A DNA stretch of 64,000 nucleotides from assembly GCF_014154935.1 (NCBI RefSeq), contig NZ_JACEHH010000051.1, positions 1-64,000 on the forward strand, in the 5' to 3' direction. Position numbers and translations under genes: made by a program. Shown here piece after piece: positions 1-8,275 of this stretch. The stretch is from Stieleria mannarensis. GTDB lineage: Bacteria > Planctomycetota > Planctomycetia > Pirellulales > Pirellulaceae. A model generated the notes under the pieces. That model was given only the letters and a program-made list of their open reading frames with translations. It ran no database searches and was not told the DNA's origin. The number at the start of each line of letters is the position of its first letter. Positions within the stretch are counted from its first letter, which is position 1.

Positions 1-488
1 TTCAATCGTTTCCGATCGATCGGCAGATTACTGATGCCAATTACCAAACAACCAAATTGTCAAAAATCAGTGCTCCGATCCTCGCGACCGAGTCGCTGGG
101 ACCGAAGGACGCCGCGTGTGCAGCCGTCCGCCGCAGAACTTTGCGGCGGGCGGTCACTCACGAGCGAGGCGGGAAGATAGAGCCGACAGCCGTGGGCGTC
201 AACCGTTCTTCATCGGAAAACCAAGAAAACTTTTTCTTCGTTTTCCGCCGCGGCCTACCGCGGCCCCACAACGAGGTTTTTCCCGTGCGGGAGCGAAAAA
301 AGGAAGGGGGTTGGAGTGCTCGATGTGCTCTAGCAAATTGCCGATGCCGGTCAATCACGGCTCGCGAGGCCATCTGTCGGCCGGTGCGGTACATGATTTG
401 CTCGCAATGGCAAGCTCATTCCCTTGTGATCGGCGTGCCGGCGGCATTTTGCCGTGACTGCTGATCCCTTTCTTCTGTTTCACCGAAG
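1..488. other. No convincing gene
   Basis: Downstream flank of the minus-strand tRNA pair. Short open frames exist on both strands, but none has a recognisable motif, leader or ribosome site. The one clear structure is a hairpin at 124-153: two 12-nt arms (one G-U pair) around a 6-nt loop. No T-run follows it on either strand, so I do not call it a terminator. I saw no rRNA signature. Confidence 0.5.
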
Positions 489-561
489 TGGAGGTAGACG
501 GACTTGAACCGACGACCTCCTGCGTGCAAAGCAGGCGCTCTCCCAACTGAGCTATACCCCC
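489..561 (-). tRNA. tRNA-Ala (anticodon TGC)
   Basis: A 73-nt cloverleaf reads on the minus strand. The acceptor starts GGGGGTA and pairs with TACCTCC before discriminator A. The D-arm GCTCAGTTGGGAGAGC, anticodon loop with TGC and T-arm GGTTCAAGTCC are all present. CCA is not encoded. It lies 74 bp downstream of a tRNA-Ile in the same orientation, the Ile-Ala order usual in a 16S-23S spacer, but no rRNA is adjacent. Confidence 0.97.
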
Positions 562-635
562 TTCGGGTCGCATCTCGGGTGAGATGCACCTCAATGCTGA
601 TTTTTCAGCGTTGAGGGTTTCGGCCAAGGGCCGAG
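562..635 (-). other. Inter-tRNA spacer with three consecutive hairpins
   Basis: The spacer between the tRNAs holds three inverted repeats: 570-587 (7-nt arms, GCATCTC), 589-616 (12-nt arms with one G-U pair and a TTTT loop) and 621-633 (5-nt arms, CGGCC). If the tRNAs are co-transcribed, these would fold in the precursor and could guide processing. That role is inferred. Confidence 0.6.
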
Positions 636-709
636 TGGGCGTGCCAGAATTCGAATCTGGGACCTCGTCGTTATCAGCGACGCGCTCTAACCAACTGAGC
701 TACACGCCC
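636..709 (-). tRNA. tRNA-Ile (anticodon GAT)
   Basis: A 74-nt cloverleaf on the minus strand: acceptor GGGCGTG pairing with CACGCCC, discriminator A, D-arm GCTCAGTTGGTTAGAGC, anticodon loop CTGATAA (GAT) and T-arm with TTCGAAT. CCA is not encoded. It precedes tRNA-Ala, and the spacing suggests one transcript. Confidence 0.97.
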
Positions 710-734
710 GTGTTTTGCTCGCCAATCGCTTGCG

Positions 735-756
735 TTGACAGGGTCGTGCCTGTCAA
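735..756. promoter_or_regulatory. Perfect inverted repeat upstream of tRNA-Ile
   Basis: TTGACAGG, a 6-nt spacer, then CCTGTCAA, centred about 36 bp upstream of the tRNA-Ile 5' end. The minus-strand arm contains a consensus -35 hexamer (TTGACA), but no good -10 follows at 16-18 nt. It could be an operator overlapping the tRNA promoter. Low certainty. Confidence 0.3.
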
Positions 757-1060
757 ACAAGTGTTCAGCCAGAGCCGTCCCTGACGGCAAGTTCCGTCGA
801 GCGAGGGAGAAGTTTACGCGAACCAATTGGGCTGTCAAAGCCAAGTTGGCATTCTGAGCGAAAAAAGCTTCTCCACGATCGACACCTTCCACCGCATCGA
901 TCGTCGCCAAAGGGCTTGCTTTGGCGTGGTTTCGCTGGCGGTGGACCAGTTTTATTCGGCACAAGTGCCTTTTCACTTAAATCGACATTCCAACAAATGC
1001 CGAGGTTCGGTCAAAATACTCGGCGTATCAACCCTCCCACTCTATTGGACACCCGTGAAG

Positions 1061-3058
1061 ATGATGGATCGTTCCACTCGGCGACCAGCCCTGGTAGACC
1101 CCCAAACGCGACGTCGATCGCGGCGCTGCGAGAAGTCTGTCGCGACGCCCGCGAGGCGGCGGAATTGGCCATGCAACTGGCTGTGGCTCGGTGTTTTTGC
1201 GGTGACGACGGCGCTGTTTGCCGGGGCGCACCGCGCGGCTCGGGCGCAGAGCCCGACCGCCGCCCAGGCACTCGCGCTCAAGCCGCTTCAACCCGACGCA
1301 ACCTATGAAATCGTGCCTGCCGAAAAGGTCGCAAAGTGCACGGTCAACGACATCACCGTGGCCGGCCAAAACGGCTGGGAAGTGGTGGCCCCGGACGGCC
1401 AAATGCTGCGCCGGTTTGTCGATACCAACGGCGACAAGAAAATTGATTTGTGGTCGTATTTCAATTATGGCGTGGAGGCCTATCGCGATATCGACGCCGA
1501 TTTCAATGGAAAGGCCGACCAGTATCGCTGGCTGGGCAACAGCGGCACCCGCTGGGGACTGGACCAGGATGAAGACGGCCGGATCGATTCCTGGCGACGG
1601 ATTTCCGCCGAAGAGGTTTCCGCCGAAGTCGTCGCCGCACTGCGTGAGAAGGACCCGCGGCGGTTCGCCCGACTGCTCGCCACGCCGTCCGAGCTGGAAG
1701 CGTTGGGGCTGGGCGAAGCCAAACTGGCCGAGCTGGAGATGAAAGCGAAACTGGCCGCCCGCAATTTTGCAGAATTGGCCAAGGATCAAACCGCGATCGG
1801 CCCCGAAACCGAATGGTTGCAATTCGCCGCCCCCGCGCCCGGGTTGGTTCCCGAGGGGACGGGCGGTTCGACCAAAGACGTTGTGGTCTATGAAAACGTC
1901 GTCGCGATGTACGAAAACGGCGGCCAGAGCGGCCAATTGATGGTCGGCACGCTGGTTCAGGTCGACGACCGCTGGCGGATGGTGACCCTGCCCAACGTCG
2001 GCGGCCAAGACGGCGCGTTGACGCAAACCGGCGGGCTGTTCTTCACGCCCGGTGGAGTGGCCATGGCGGCCATGCCGAGCACCGATTCGGGGCTCCAGGA
2101 CCTGGTCACCCAGCTCGAGTCACTGGACCAAAAACTGGCGTCGGCCGGGGAAGCCGGACTGCCCGCGTTGCACGCCGCCCGCGCCGAATTGGTCGAAAAG
2201 CTGATCACCGCCAGCGGCAACGACGAAGACCGGGCGACCTGGACACGCCAATTGGTCGACACCGTCAGCGTCGCGGTGCAAAGCGGGCAATACCCCAAGG
2301 GGCTGGATCGCTTGAAAAGCGTTTCGGATAAATTCGCCCGCTCCAACGAGGCGCTGGCCGCCTATGCCGATTACCAGGCGATCCAGGCCGAGTACTTCCT
2401 GAAACAGACTCCGGATGCGGATTTCGAAAAGGTCCAAACATGGTACCTGCAGTCGCTGGCCGATTTTGTCGATTCGCATCCCCGCACGCTCGAAGCCGCC
2501 CAGGCGATGTTGCAGCTGGCGCTGGCCAAAGAGTTTGAGGACAAGGAGAAAGACGCGTTGGCGTACTACCGCAAGGTGCGCGACGGTTACAAGGGCACCG
2601 AAGCGGGCGAGAAGGCGGCCGGTGCGGTGCGGCGGCTGGAGTCGGTGGGCCGCAAGATCGAACTCGAAGGCGCCACGCTGGACGGAAAGACGTTCAAGCT
2701 GTCGGCGCTCCGCGGCCGACCGGTGGTCATCCATTACTGGGCCACCTGGTGCGAACCGTGCAAGCAGGACATGAAGCTGCTGAGCCGATTGCAGGGCCGC
2801 TACAAGCGGCAAGGGTTGACGCTGGTCGGAATCAACGTCGATGCGCGTCGCGCCGATGCGGAAGGCTTTGTCCGCGAAAACCGGTTGCCGTGGATTCAGC
2901 TGTTCGAAGAAGGCGGCTTGGAATCGAGCCGGCTGTCAAAGGCCTTCGGCGTCCAGACGTTGCCGACGATGATGCTGGTCGACAAAGACGGCACCGTCGT
3001 CCGGCACAACGTCCGTGCCGCCGAACTGGACGCCGCGATCGAAGAGATGGTGAAGTAG
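1061..3058 (+). CDS. Secreted TlpA/ResA-like thioredoxin with Ca-binding-like repeats
   Basis: A 665-aa protein. The basic N-terminus is followed by a hydrophobic segment (about residues 37-62, ending ARAQS), so it is probably exported or membrane-anchored. Residues about 121-176 hold three Asp/Asn-rich loops (DTNGDKKID, DADFNGKAD, DQDEDGRID), each followed by an aromatic residue and resembling calcium-binding DxDxDG loops. A helical, TPR-like middle follows. The C-terminal ~130 residues form a thioredoxin domain with WCEPC (C564, C567) in a TlpA-like context. It probably acts in periplasmic disulfide exchange. The ATG at 1061 was chosen because the frame upstream has no leader-like sequence; GTG 1055 and ATG 1064 are alternatives. 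The partner is unknown. Confidence 0.85.
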   Translation: MMDRSTRRPALVDPQTRRRSRRCEKSVATPARRRNWPCNWLWLGVFAVTTALFAGAHRAARAQSPTAAQALALKPLQPDATYEIVPAEKVAKCTVNDITVAGQNGWEVVAPDGQMLRRFVDTNGDKKIDLWSYFNYGVEAYRDIDADFNGKADQYRWLGNSGTRWGLDQDEDGRIDSWRRISAEEVSAEVVAALREKDPRRFARLLATPSELEALGLGEAKLAELEMKAKLAARNFAELAKDQTAIGPETEWLQFAAPAPGLVPEGTGGSTKDVVVYENVVAMYENGGQSGQLMVGTLVQVDDRWRMVTLPNVGGQDGALTQTGGLFFTPGGVAMAAMPSTDSGLQDLVTQLESLDQKLASAGEAGLPALHAARAELVEKLITASGNDEDRATWTRQLVDTVSVAVQSGQYPKGLDRLKSVSDKFARSNEALAAYADYQAIQAEYFLKQTPDADFEKVQTWYLQSLADFVDSHPRTLEAAQAMLQLALAKEFEDKEKDALAYYRKVRDGYKGTEAGEKAAGAVRRLESVGRKIELEGATLDGKTFKLSALRGRPVVIHYWATWCEPCKQDMKLLSRLQGRYKRQGLTLVGINVDARRADAEGFVRENRLPWIQLFEEGGLESSRLSKAFGVQTLPTMMLVDKDGTVVRHNVRAAELDAAIEEMVK

Positions 3059-3101
3059 GGAGGTTTCCCTGTGGCCGGGAGGTGCTCAGACACCACGGTT
3101 C

Positions 3102-3205
3102 AACCCTCCCCTCGCTACGCTCGACCCTCCCTGTCAGGGAGGGTGAAGTCTTAACTTGATGCTTATGCCCCTCGCTGCGCTCGACCCTCCCTGTCAGGGA
3201 GGGTT
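3102..3205. repeat. GGGAGGG palindromic repeat, two copies (family A)
   Basis: Two copies (3102-3144, 3168-3205) lie between convergent genes. Each has CTCGCTRCGCTCGA followed by the palindrome CCCTCCCTGTCAGGGAGGG. Other copies lie at 14277, 14346, 14436, 29416 and 60086. The palindrome can form an 8-10 bp hairpin, but no T-run follows. Confidence 0.85.
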
Positions 3206-3222
3206 GATTCGTCGATTGCGCC

Positions 3223-3807
3223 CTAGCTCCGGTCCTCGTACGGTCGCGGCCGGAGCTGTTGGAATAGGGCTCGTTTCTGGTCGGGAAGCGAGTAGTGGAA
3301 GCCGCAGTTCTCCAGGAACCGATCGGAGGAGCTAATGGCCATGATTTCCATGATGCCCAGGTCCCTGGCGCGGTCGACACACATCTGGACCAGGCGACGG
3401 CCGACGCCGAAACGCTGGAAATCGGGGTGCACGGCCAGGCATTGCAGTTCGGCCAGCTTGGGGCTGTAGACTTCGACCGCGGAAAACCCGACGCAGCGTG
3501 GGGCGGGTTCCTCGGCCGCCGCGACGTCGCCGGACGCTTCGGCTGGCGGTGCTTCGTCGCCCCACAGACCATCCGGTGAAACATCCCGTGGGGGTTCGTT
3601 GATCATGGCGACGAAGCCGTGCCGGGTGAGTTCGATCAGTTCGGCATGGGTTCGCGAAAGCAACAGTCGCTGCATCACGTAGGGACGCAACAGTGCGTGG
3701 ATCGCCGGGGCGTCGCCGGGCAGTGCCTGGCGCAACTGGGGCGACGCCAGCGGCGGCTGGGATTCTGGCTGGGATTCTGGCTGGGATTCAGATTGGTTGT
3801 CGTTCAA
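3223..3807 (-). CDS. GNAT acetyltransferase, N-acetylglutamate synthase-like
   Basis: 194 aa. The GNAT acetyl-CoA motif region is clear: LAVHPDFQRFGVGRRLV (Q/R-x-x-G-x-G/A loop), then a C-terminal FLENCGF block. That arrangement resembles short, stand-alone N-acetylglutamate synthases of arginine biosynthesis, but many GNATs look alike, so the substrate is uncertain. The start is a TTG; an ATG start at residue 45 would cut into the fold. The N-terminus carries an in-frame ESQP repeat encoded by 12-bp tandem units (3757-3792). It is convergent with the thioredoxin gene and downstream of aroDE on the same strand, 24 bp away. Confidence 0.75.
   Translation of the reverse strand: MNDNQSESQPESQPESQPPLASPQLRQALPGDAPAIHALLRPYVMQRLLLSRTHAELIELTRHGFVAMINEPPRDVSPDGLWGDEAPPAEASGDVAAAEEPAPRCVGFSAVEVYSPKLAELQCLAVHPDFQRFGVGRRLVQMCVDRARDLGIMEIMAISSSDRFLENCGFHYSLPDQKRALFQQLRPRPYEDRS
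3757..3792. repeat. 12-bp tandem repeat inside the GNAT gene
   Basis: About three units of GGGATTCTGGCT encode repeated ESQP near the N-terminus of the acetyltransferase. The unit is a multiple of three, so copy-number changes would keep the frame. The last unit is imperfect. Confidence 0.75.
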
Positions 3808-3831
3808 TGCAGTGACCTAACCCTTGGATCG

Positions 3832-5325
3832 TCAGTGCAGCTGGACCGGGTTGGTCGCTTGCTTGATCGTTTTTCGCAACAGCATCGCCGGTGCGTCTTT
3901 GCCGGTGAACAATTTGAACTGATAGGCCGCCTGGCGGACGAACATGTCGATGCCCGTGATGATCCGGCACTGCGCTCGTTTGGCGTACTTCACTAGCAAG
4001 GTGTTTTCGGGGTTGTACACGGTGTCAAAGACGACCATGAATTGGTTGAGCGCCGACCCGTTGAAGGGGGATTTGTCGACGTCGGGGTGCATGCCGACGG
4101 GGGTGCCGTTGATCAGCAACTGGACCTTTTGATTGTGTCGGTCTTCCCAGGGCACGAAGCGACAACCGACTTCGGAAGCCAGCAGCCGGGCGCGTTCTTC
4201 GGTCCGCGAGGCGATCACGACGTCGGCTTGGCGTTGTCGCAAACCCCAAGCGATCGCGCGGGACACGCCGCCGGCGCCCAGCACCAACGCGGTGACGCCC
4301 TGCAATGCGTTCTCCCGCGGCACATCCTTTCGTTCCAGGACTTCGACGATGCAGTCCATCGCGGCGCGGTAATCGGTGTTGTACCCCAGTCGTTCGCCTT
4401 CGTGAAAAACCATGGTGTTGATCGCACCGATCCCGTTGGCACTCGCTTCGGCTTGGGTGCAGTAGTCCAGCGAGCGTTCTTTGTGGGGGATGGTGATGCT
4501 GATCCCGCGGAGTCCGACTTTGTCGACGCTGTCCATGAAGTGGTGCAGGTCATCGTGGGGGACACGCAGCGGCAGATAGCGTGCGTTCATTTTCTCGGCC
4601 TGGAAGGCCGTGTTGTGCACCAGCGGGCTGTAGCTGTGGGCGACCGGGTCGGCGATCACGCCGAACAGTTCGGTGTCCGCGTTGATGTTTTTGACGTCAT
4701 ACAGGCTGTTCATCTCCTTCCAATTCAGCTGTCCCGGCGCCATCTTTTTGTCGGTGCTGTAGGTGGCGTAGGTGAACGGGGCGCCGAATCGGTTGGCCAG
4801 GATGCGGGTGATCGTTCCGATTTCGCCCATGCAGATCCCGATCGTGGGGATCTTGGCGTTGCGAATCAGGTCGAACATGCGGACGTTGTCGGCAAAGGAA
4901 TTGGCCATCGTCGCGATCTTGACGATGTCGGCGTCTTCCTCGGCCATCGCCGCGTGCAGGTCTTCCAGATTGTCCGGGGTGCCGGAGAAATCGTGGTAGC
5001 TGATGATGCGTTTGGTGTTGCCGTAGCGTGGGATTTGGGCCGCCACGTCGGCTTCGATGTCGACGTATTCAGCCCCGGCAACGATCGCCGATCGCAGCAG
5101 CATCAATCGATCTTGCTCGCTTTTCGTCCAACGCCCCCCGTCCTGACGCCGCCGGACGGTCATCACGACCGGCCCGGGGCGGTTGTCCATCAGACGTTTT
5201 AAATTGACGGCTCGGCCGACATAGTCCAGCCGCAATTCCACAAGTTCGGCGCCTTGTTCAACCAAATGCTTGTGTTCGCCAATCATCCGGGTGTGGCGAC
5301 TGCGACCGAGACTGACACAAATCAT
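3832..5325 (-). CDS. aroDE: Bifunctional 3-dehydroquinate dehydratase / shikimate dehydrogenase
   Basis: A 497-aa fusion covering two consecutive shikimate-pathway steps. The N-terminal half (about 1-215) is a type I dehydroquinase: SYHDF gives the catalytic His (H111) and DIVKIATMA the Schiff-base Lys (K136). The C-terminal half (about 220-497) is an AroE-type shikimate dehydrogenase, with substrate motif SYSP (231-234), catalytic Lys in IPHKERS (K282), GYNTD (D318) and the NADP loop GAGGVSRA (350-357). All key residues are present, so both activities are expected. The same domain order is known in plants, chlamydiae and planctomycetes. The start ATG overlaps no neighbour; 390 bp separate it from a divergent gene. 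Confidence 0.95.
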   Translation of the reverse strand: MICVSLGRSRHTRMIGEHKHLVEQGAELVELRLDYVGRAVNLKRLMDNRPGPVVMTVRRRQDGGRWTKSEQDRLMLLRSAIVAGAEYVDIEADVAAQIPRYGNTKRIISYHDFSGTPDNLEDLHAAMAEEDADIVKIATMANSFADNVRMFDLIRNAKIPTIGICMGEIGTITRILANRFGAPFTYATYSTDKKMAPGQLNWKEMNSLYDVKNINADTELFGVIADPVAHSYSPLVHNTAFQAEKMNARYLPLRVPHDDLHHFMDSVDKVGLRGISITIPHKERSLDYCTQAEASANGIGAINTMVFHEGERLGYNTDYRAAMDCIVEVLERKDVPRENALQGVTALVLGAGGVSRAIAWGLRQRQADVVIASRTEERARLLASEVGCRFVPWEDRHNQKVQLLINGTPVGMHPDVDKSPFNGSALNQFMVVFDTVYNPENTLLVKYAKRAQCRIITGIDMFVRQAAYQFKLFTGKDAPAMLLRKTIKQATNPVQLH

Positions 5326-5715
5326 AGGGTATCGAAATCAGAGGAAGGGAGGTGGTGAAGTGATGCCTGCGGCGGTCGCCGGCGGGGGGGCTCATCGAAG
5401 AGTTTACTGTCTGGCGTGCCGCCCGCGTATAATAGGTCGCGGCGGATGCAACGGTCAGGGGTGCATTTTAATTCATCGGGGGGCAACGTCTCGGTGCGCC
5501 CCATCGGCGTGACCGCAACATCGACGCGATCGCAAGTCCGGAGGCTCGCGCGAATTGTCCTTCCAATGCGAATAAAAATCACGGATCGGTCCGCCTGCCC
5601 GGCGTGCTTAGGCGGTCCTGAACTTGCGTTTACCCCATCGCCCTGGCGTTTTGTGCGTCGAACTCGCGACTTTGTCTCAATTTCCCCGCCGCCCCCGCCG
5701 CCCCTGCCCCGATTG
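5326..5715. other. Divergent intergenic region, probable long 5' leader
   Basis: 390 bp between aroDE (minus) and the propeller gene (plus). The plus frame is open from 5416, but its translation is Arg/Pro-rich with a run of prolines just before the ATG and has no domain features, so I treat it as leader. One promoter-like site is listed separately. Confidence 0.4.
5403..5433 (+). promoter_or_regulatory. Possible sigma70-type promoter
   Basis: TTTACT (5403-5408), a 19-bp spacer, then a perfect TATAAT (5428-5433) in otherwise GC-rich DNA. The spacer is 2 bp longer than ideal. It would give a leader of about 280 nt before the ATG at 5716. Confidence 0.35.
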
Positions 5716-6903
5716 ATGTGTAACACGATGCGAAGAAAACTGTTCCTGAACAAATCCACGACTGCATGCGGCAACTCGACTCGTCGGCGTTGTATTCGCA
5801 GATTCGAAAGCTTGCTTGTTGCGGGAATCGGACTGGCCGTTCTGGGAAGCGCCTGCTCGGCCGCAGACTGGAGTTTTCCGCGTGGCGACGCGGCGGCATC
5901 GGGAGCGACGACGGCCCAGTTGCCCGATGAGTTGGCGGTCGCATGGGAATTCAATGCCGATGACGCGGTCGAAGCGACTCCGATCGTCGTCGGTGATCGC
6001 GTCTACGTCGCCGACGTGATGGGCAAAATCTATTGTTTGGCTCGCAGCGACGGACAGGAGCGATGGCGCAAGGACTTTGGGACCGGGTTTCTGGCATCGC
6101 CGGTGATCGCGGGGGACCGGTTGGTCATCGGTGATTACGACGGTAACGTCTACGCGATCTCCGCTTCGGACGGCGAGGAACTTTGGACGGCGACGACCGA
6201 TGGCGAAATCAGCGGTTCGGCGGCGATATACGGCGACAAGGTCTTGGTCGCCTGTCAGGATGGAAAGCTGTACTGTTTCGAATTGGCGACGGGAAATCCG
6301 GTTTGGACCTATGCCGCCGAAGACCAGATCCAATGTTCGCCCACGATCGCGGGCGACCGAACCTTTCTCGGCGGCTGCGATGCGAAATTGCATGTGGTCG
6401 ATCTGAAGACGGGCAAGGCCGACGGGGACGCGCTGCCGCTGGAAGGGCCCACGGGGAGCACGCCGGCGGTCCGCGGTGATCTGGCGATCCTGCCCACCCA
6501 CGACGGTTCCGTGTTCGCGTTTGATTGGAAGAACAAGCAACAACTTTGGCGCTACGAAGATCCCCTGCAGGCTCAGGAGTATCGCAACAGTGCCGCGATC
6601 TCGGCGGACGTCGCGGTCGTCAGCAGCCAGCGGAAACAGGTCGATGCGCTCGATCTGAAAACGGGAAAGCGTCTTTGGAGACATACGCTGCGGCGTTTTG
6701 CCGACGCGTCCCCGGTGATCGCCGGTGCAGATGTTTGGATCCCCGCGACCGACGGCCGATTGTTGCGATTGGCCTTGGCCGACGGGACCGTGAAGTGGAC
6801 CTACGAAATTCGCGGCAGCTTCGTCGCCGGCGTTGCGGTCACCGACAGCGAGTTGTTCGTCGCCGACGATGAAGGCGTGGTGCGGTGCTTCCGGGGCAAG
6901 TGA
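5716..6903 (+). CDS. Exported PQQ/WD-like beta-propeller protein
   Basis: 395 aa. The leader is basic, then hydrophobic (LLVAGIGLAVLGSACSAADW), so the protein is exported. The body is about seven repeats of the PQQ-type blade, with phrases such as VGDRVYVAD, DGQERWRKDF, DGEELWTATTDG and TGKRLWRHTL, the usual W-strand pattern. No PQQ-binding or catalytic residues were recognised, so it may be structural or binding rather than a dehydrogenase. ATG 5716 and ATG 5728 are both in frame and neither has a clear ribosome site. It ends just before a long inverted repeat shared with the convergent hisI. Confidence 0.85.
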   Translation: MCNTMRRKLFLNKSTTACGNSTRRRCIRRFESLLVAGIGLAVLGSACSAADWSFPRGDAAASGATTAQLPDELAVAWEFNADDAVEATPIVVGDRVYVADVMGKIYCLARSDGQERWRKDFGTGFLASPVIAGDRLVIGDYDGNVYAISASDGEELWTATTDGEISGSAAIYGDKVLVACQDGKLYCFELATGNPVWTYAAEDQIQCSPTIAGDRTFLGGCDAKLHVVDLKTGKADGDALPLEGPTGSTPAVRGDLAILPTHDGSVFAFDWKNKQQLWRYEDPLQAQEYRNSAAISADVAVVSSQRKQVDALDLKTGKRLWRHTLRRFADASPVIAGADVWIPATDGRLLRLALADGTVKWTYEIRGSFVAGVAVTDSELFVADDEGVVRCFRGK

Positions 6904-6914
6904 TTGTGATCTTT

Positions 6915-6965
6915 GGATAGGCTTCCAGCCTGTCAAACCGGCATCGACAGGCTGGAAGCGTATCC
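6915..6965. repeat. Inverted repeat of family C between convergent genes
   Basis: GCTTCCAGCCTGTC (6921-6934) and its exact complement (6946-6959) flank an 11-nt loop, giving a 14-bp hairpin between the propeller gene and hisI. Single arms recur at 19931, 38611 and 58216, always at gene 3' ends. No T-run, so any terminator role would be non-canonical. Confidence 0.85.
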
Positions 6966-6967
6966 CA

Positions 6968-7363
6968 CTACTTGCCATAAACGTCTTTGGGGTCGACCAA
7001 CCGCGGGTCGACGACTCTCAGCGAGGCGTCTTGGGGGGCGACCGAGCGAAAGAAGCAACTCTCGTAGCCTTCGTGGCAGGCGGCGCCGGTTTGATTGACC
7101 CGCAGCAGGATCGTGTCGCGATCACAATCCACGCGAATCTCTTGAACACGTTGGCGGTGTCCGCTGGTTTCGCCCTTGCGCCAAAGCGATTTGCGGCTGC
7201 GGCTGTAGTAAACCGCCTGGCCGGTCGCCAGCGTTTCCCGGAACGCGTCTTCGTTCATCCACGCCATCATCAAAACGCGATCGTTGTCGGCGTCTTGTGC
7301 GATCACCGGCAACAGTCCGTCGGTGCCACGAGAGAAATCAACAGCGGTGGAGACATCGATCAC
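6968..7363 (-). CDS. hisI: Phosphoribosyl-AMP cyclohydrolase
   Basis: 131 aa. It opens the ring of phosphoribosyl-AMP in histidine biosynthesis. The family signature is nearly complete: [30 protein letters not shown], the metal-binding DCDRD (D79, D81, D83), then C96 and C103 in [14 protein letters not shown] for zinc. The HisE pyrophosphohydrolase domain is absent, so that function must lie elsewhere. The start is a GTG. No other his genes are nearby. Confidence 0.95.
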   Translation of the reverse strand: MIDVSTAVDFSRGTDGLLPVIAQDADNDRVLMMAWMNEDAFRETLATGQAVYYSRSRKSLWRKGETSGHRQRVQEIRVDCDRDTILLRVNQTGAACHEGYESCFFRSVAPQDASLRVVDPRLVDPKDVYGK

Positions 7364-7585
7364 GGTGAGTTTTCCGGGGAGGGTTGAAGACGGGAGGGGA
7401 AGATTATAAGCAGATTCGTCATAAACGGAACGACTGTCACGGGGCTTGCCGACGAAAGGCCCGCCCCGAAGTGGTCGCTGAAGGCACCGCCGTGCGGCGG
7501 ACGATAACCCGGGCAGCGATGTTTGTTCAGCGTTTGCGAGGCAGCGTTTGCCGAGCAGGTGTTTCCTTCATAGGGGTTTTCCTTC

Positions 7586-8230
7586 ATGTCGCCGACAAGA
7601 TTGTCCATCGTTCTGCCGGTCCGTGATCGGCAGGATGAAATCGCGCAGCGGGTGGAAAGCGTCCTGGAGGGGCTGGTCGATCTGACCAGTGAATTGGCCG
7701 AGGTGATCGTTGTCGATGACGGCAGCCGTGACGACACACGCGACATTCTGGAGATGCTGCATGTGAAGTACCCCCAGGTGCGGATCGCGCGTCACGACCG
7801 GCCGCGCGGGATGGAAGCGGCCGGGCAAACGGGCTTGGAACGGGCCACCGGCGAACTCGTGTTTATCCAGGAGAGCGACTCCGAGATGCGGATGGAGGAC
7901 GTGCGGCGGTTGTTGTTGATGAGCGAAGATGAATCGGTGGTCGCCGCGCGGGCGGAAAGCCGCCAGGAGCCGATCGCCCCGGCACTGCTGCGGCGGCTTC
8001 GGCAATGGGGCACCGACAAGCACACCCAAGTCGAACTCCGCGCCGATCAATGCCCGCCCTGTTCGGTGCAGATGATTCGCAAACCGCATCTGCAGCGTCT
8101 CTCGGCTCCCCGGGGCAAACGCTATTGGTTGCAAGGCCAGACCGATCGCATCCATGCCGTCGAGCGTGCCGAGGATGGTCCGCGGGAGAAGGTTGGTGTG
8201 CGGGCGAGGCTAAAGCAGCCGGCGCGATGA
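7586..8230 (+). CDS. Small family 2 glycosyltransferase
   Basis: 214 aa. The N-terminus LSIVLPVRDRQDEI and the nucleotide-binding VIVVDDGSRDDT (about 40-51) are classical GT2, and ESDSE near 99 may be the metal-binding acidic motif. It is shorter than usual for GT2 (about 250-350 aa). The second half lacks the usual acceptor motifs and any membrane segment, so it may be a reduced or regulatory member. An AGGGG ribosome site lies 9 nt before the ATG. It converges on the polyprenyl synthase gene, 45 bp away. Confidence 0.7.
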   Translation: MSPTRLSIVLPVRDRQDEIAQRVESVLEGLVDLTSELAEVIVVDDGSRDDTRDILEMLHVKYPQVRIARHDRPRGMEAAGQTGLERATGELVFIQESDSEMRMEDVRRLLLMSEDESVVAARAESRQEPIAPALLRRLRQWGTDKHTQVELRADQCPPCSVQMIRKPHLQRLSAPRGKRYWLQGQTDRIHAVERAEDGPREKVGVRARLKQPAR

Positions 8231-8275
8231 ACGGCTTGTTGCCGTGAGCATGCTCGCGTGACCGAGCGGTCTGAA

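Noticed and set aside
280-310. Terminator downstream of the tRNAs
   Set aside because: A CCCGTGCGGG hairpin is present, but the T-run is on the wrong side for the minus-strand transcript and there is no plus-strand gene.
489-709. rRNA operon around the tRNA pair
   Set aside because: No conserved 16S or 23S stretches in 1-488 or 710-1060.
1028-2026. Minus-strand open frame opposite the thioredoxin gene
   Set aside because: Shadow of the secreted protein's codons.
4042-5202. Long plus-strand open frame opposite aroDE
   Set aside because: aroDE is certain on the other strand; the frame has no recognisable motif.
7586-8230. Frameshifted or broken GT2 pseudogene
   Set aside because: Short for the family, but the frame, ribosome site and catalytic start are intact; no continuation of a GT2 domain was seen in other frames downstream.
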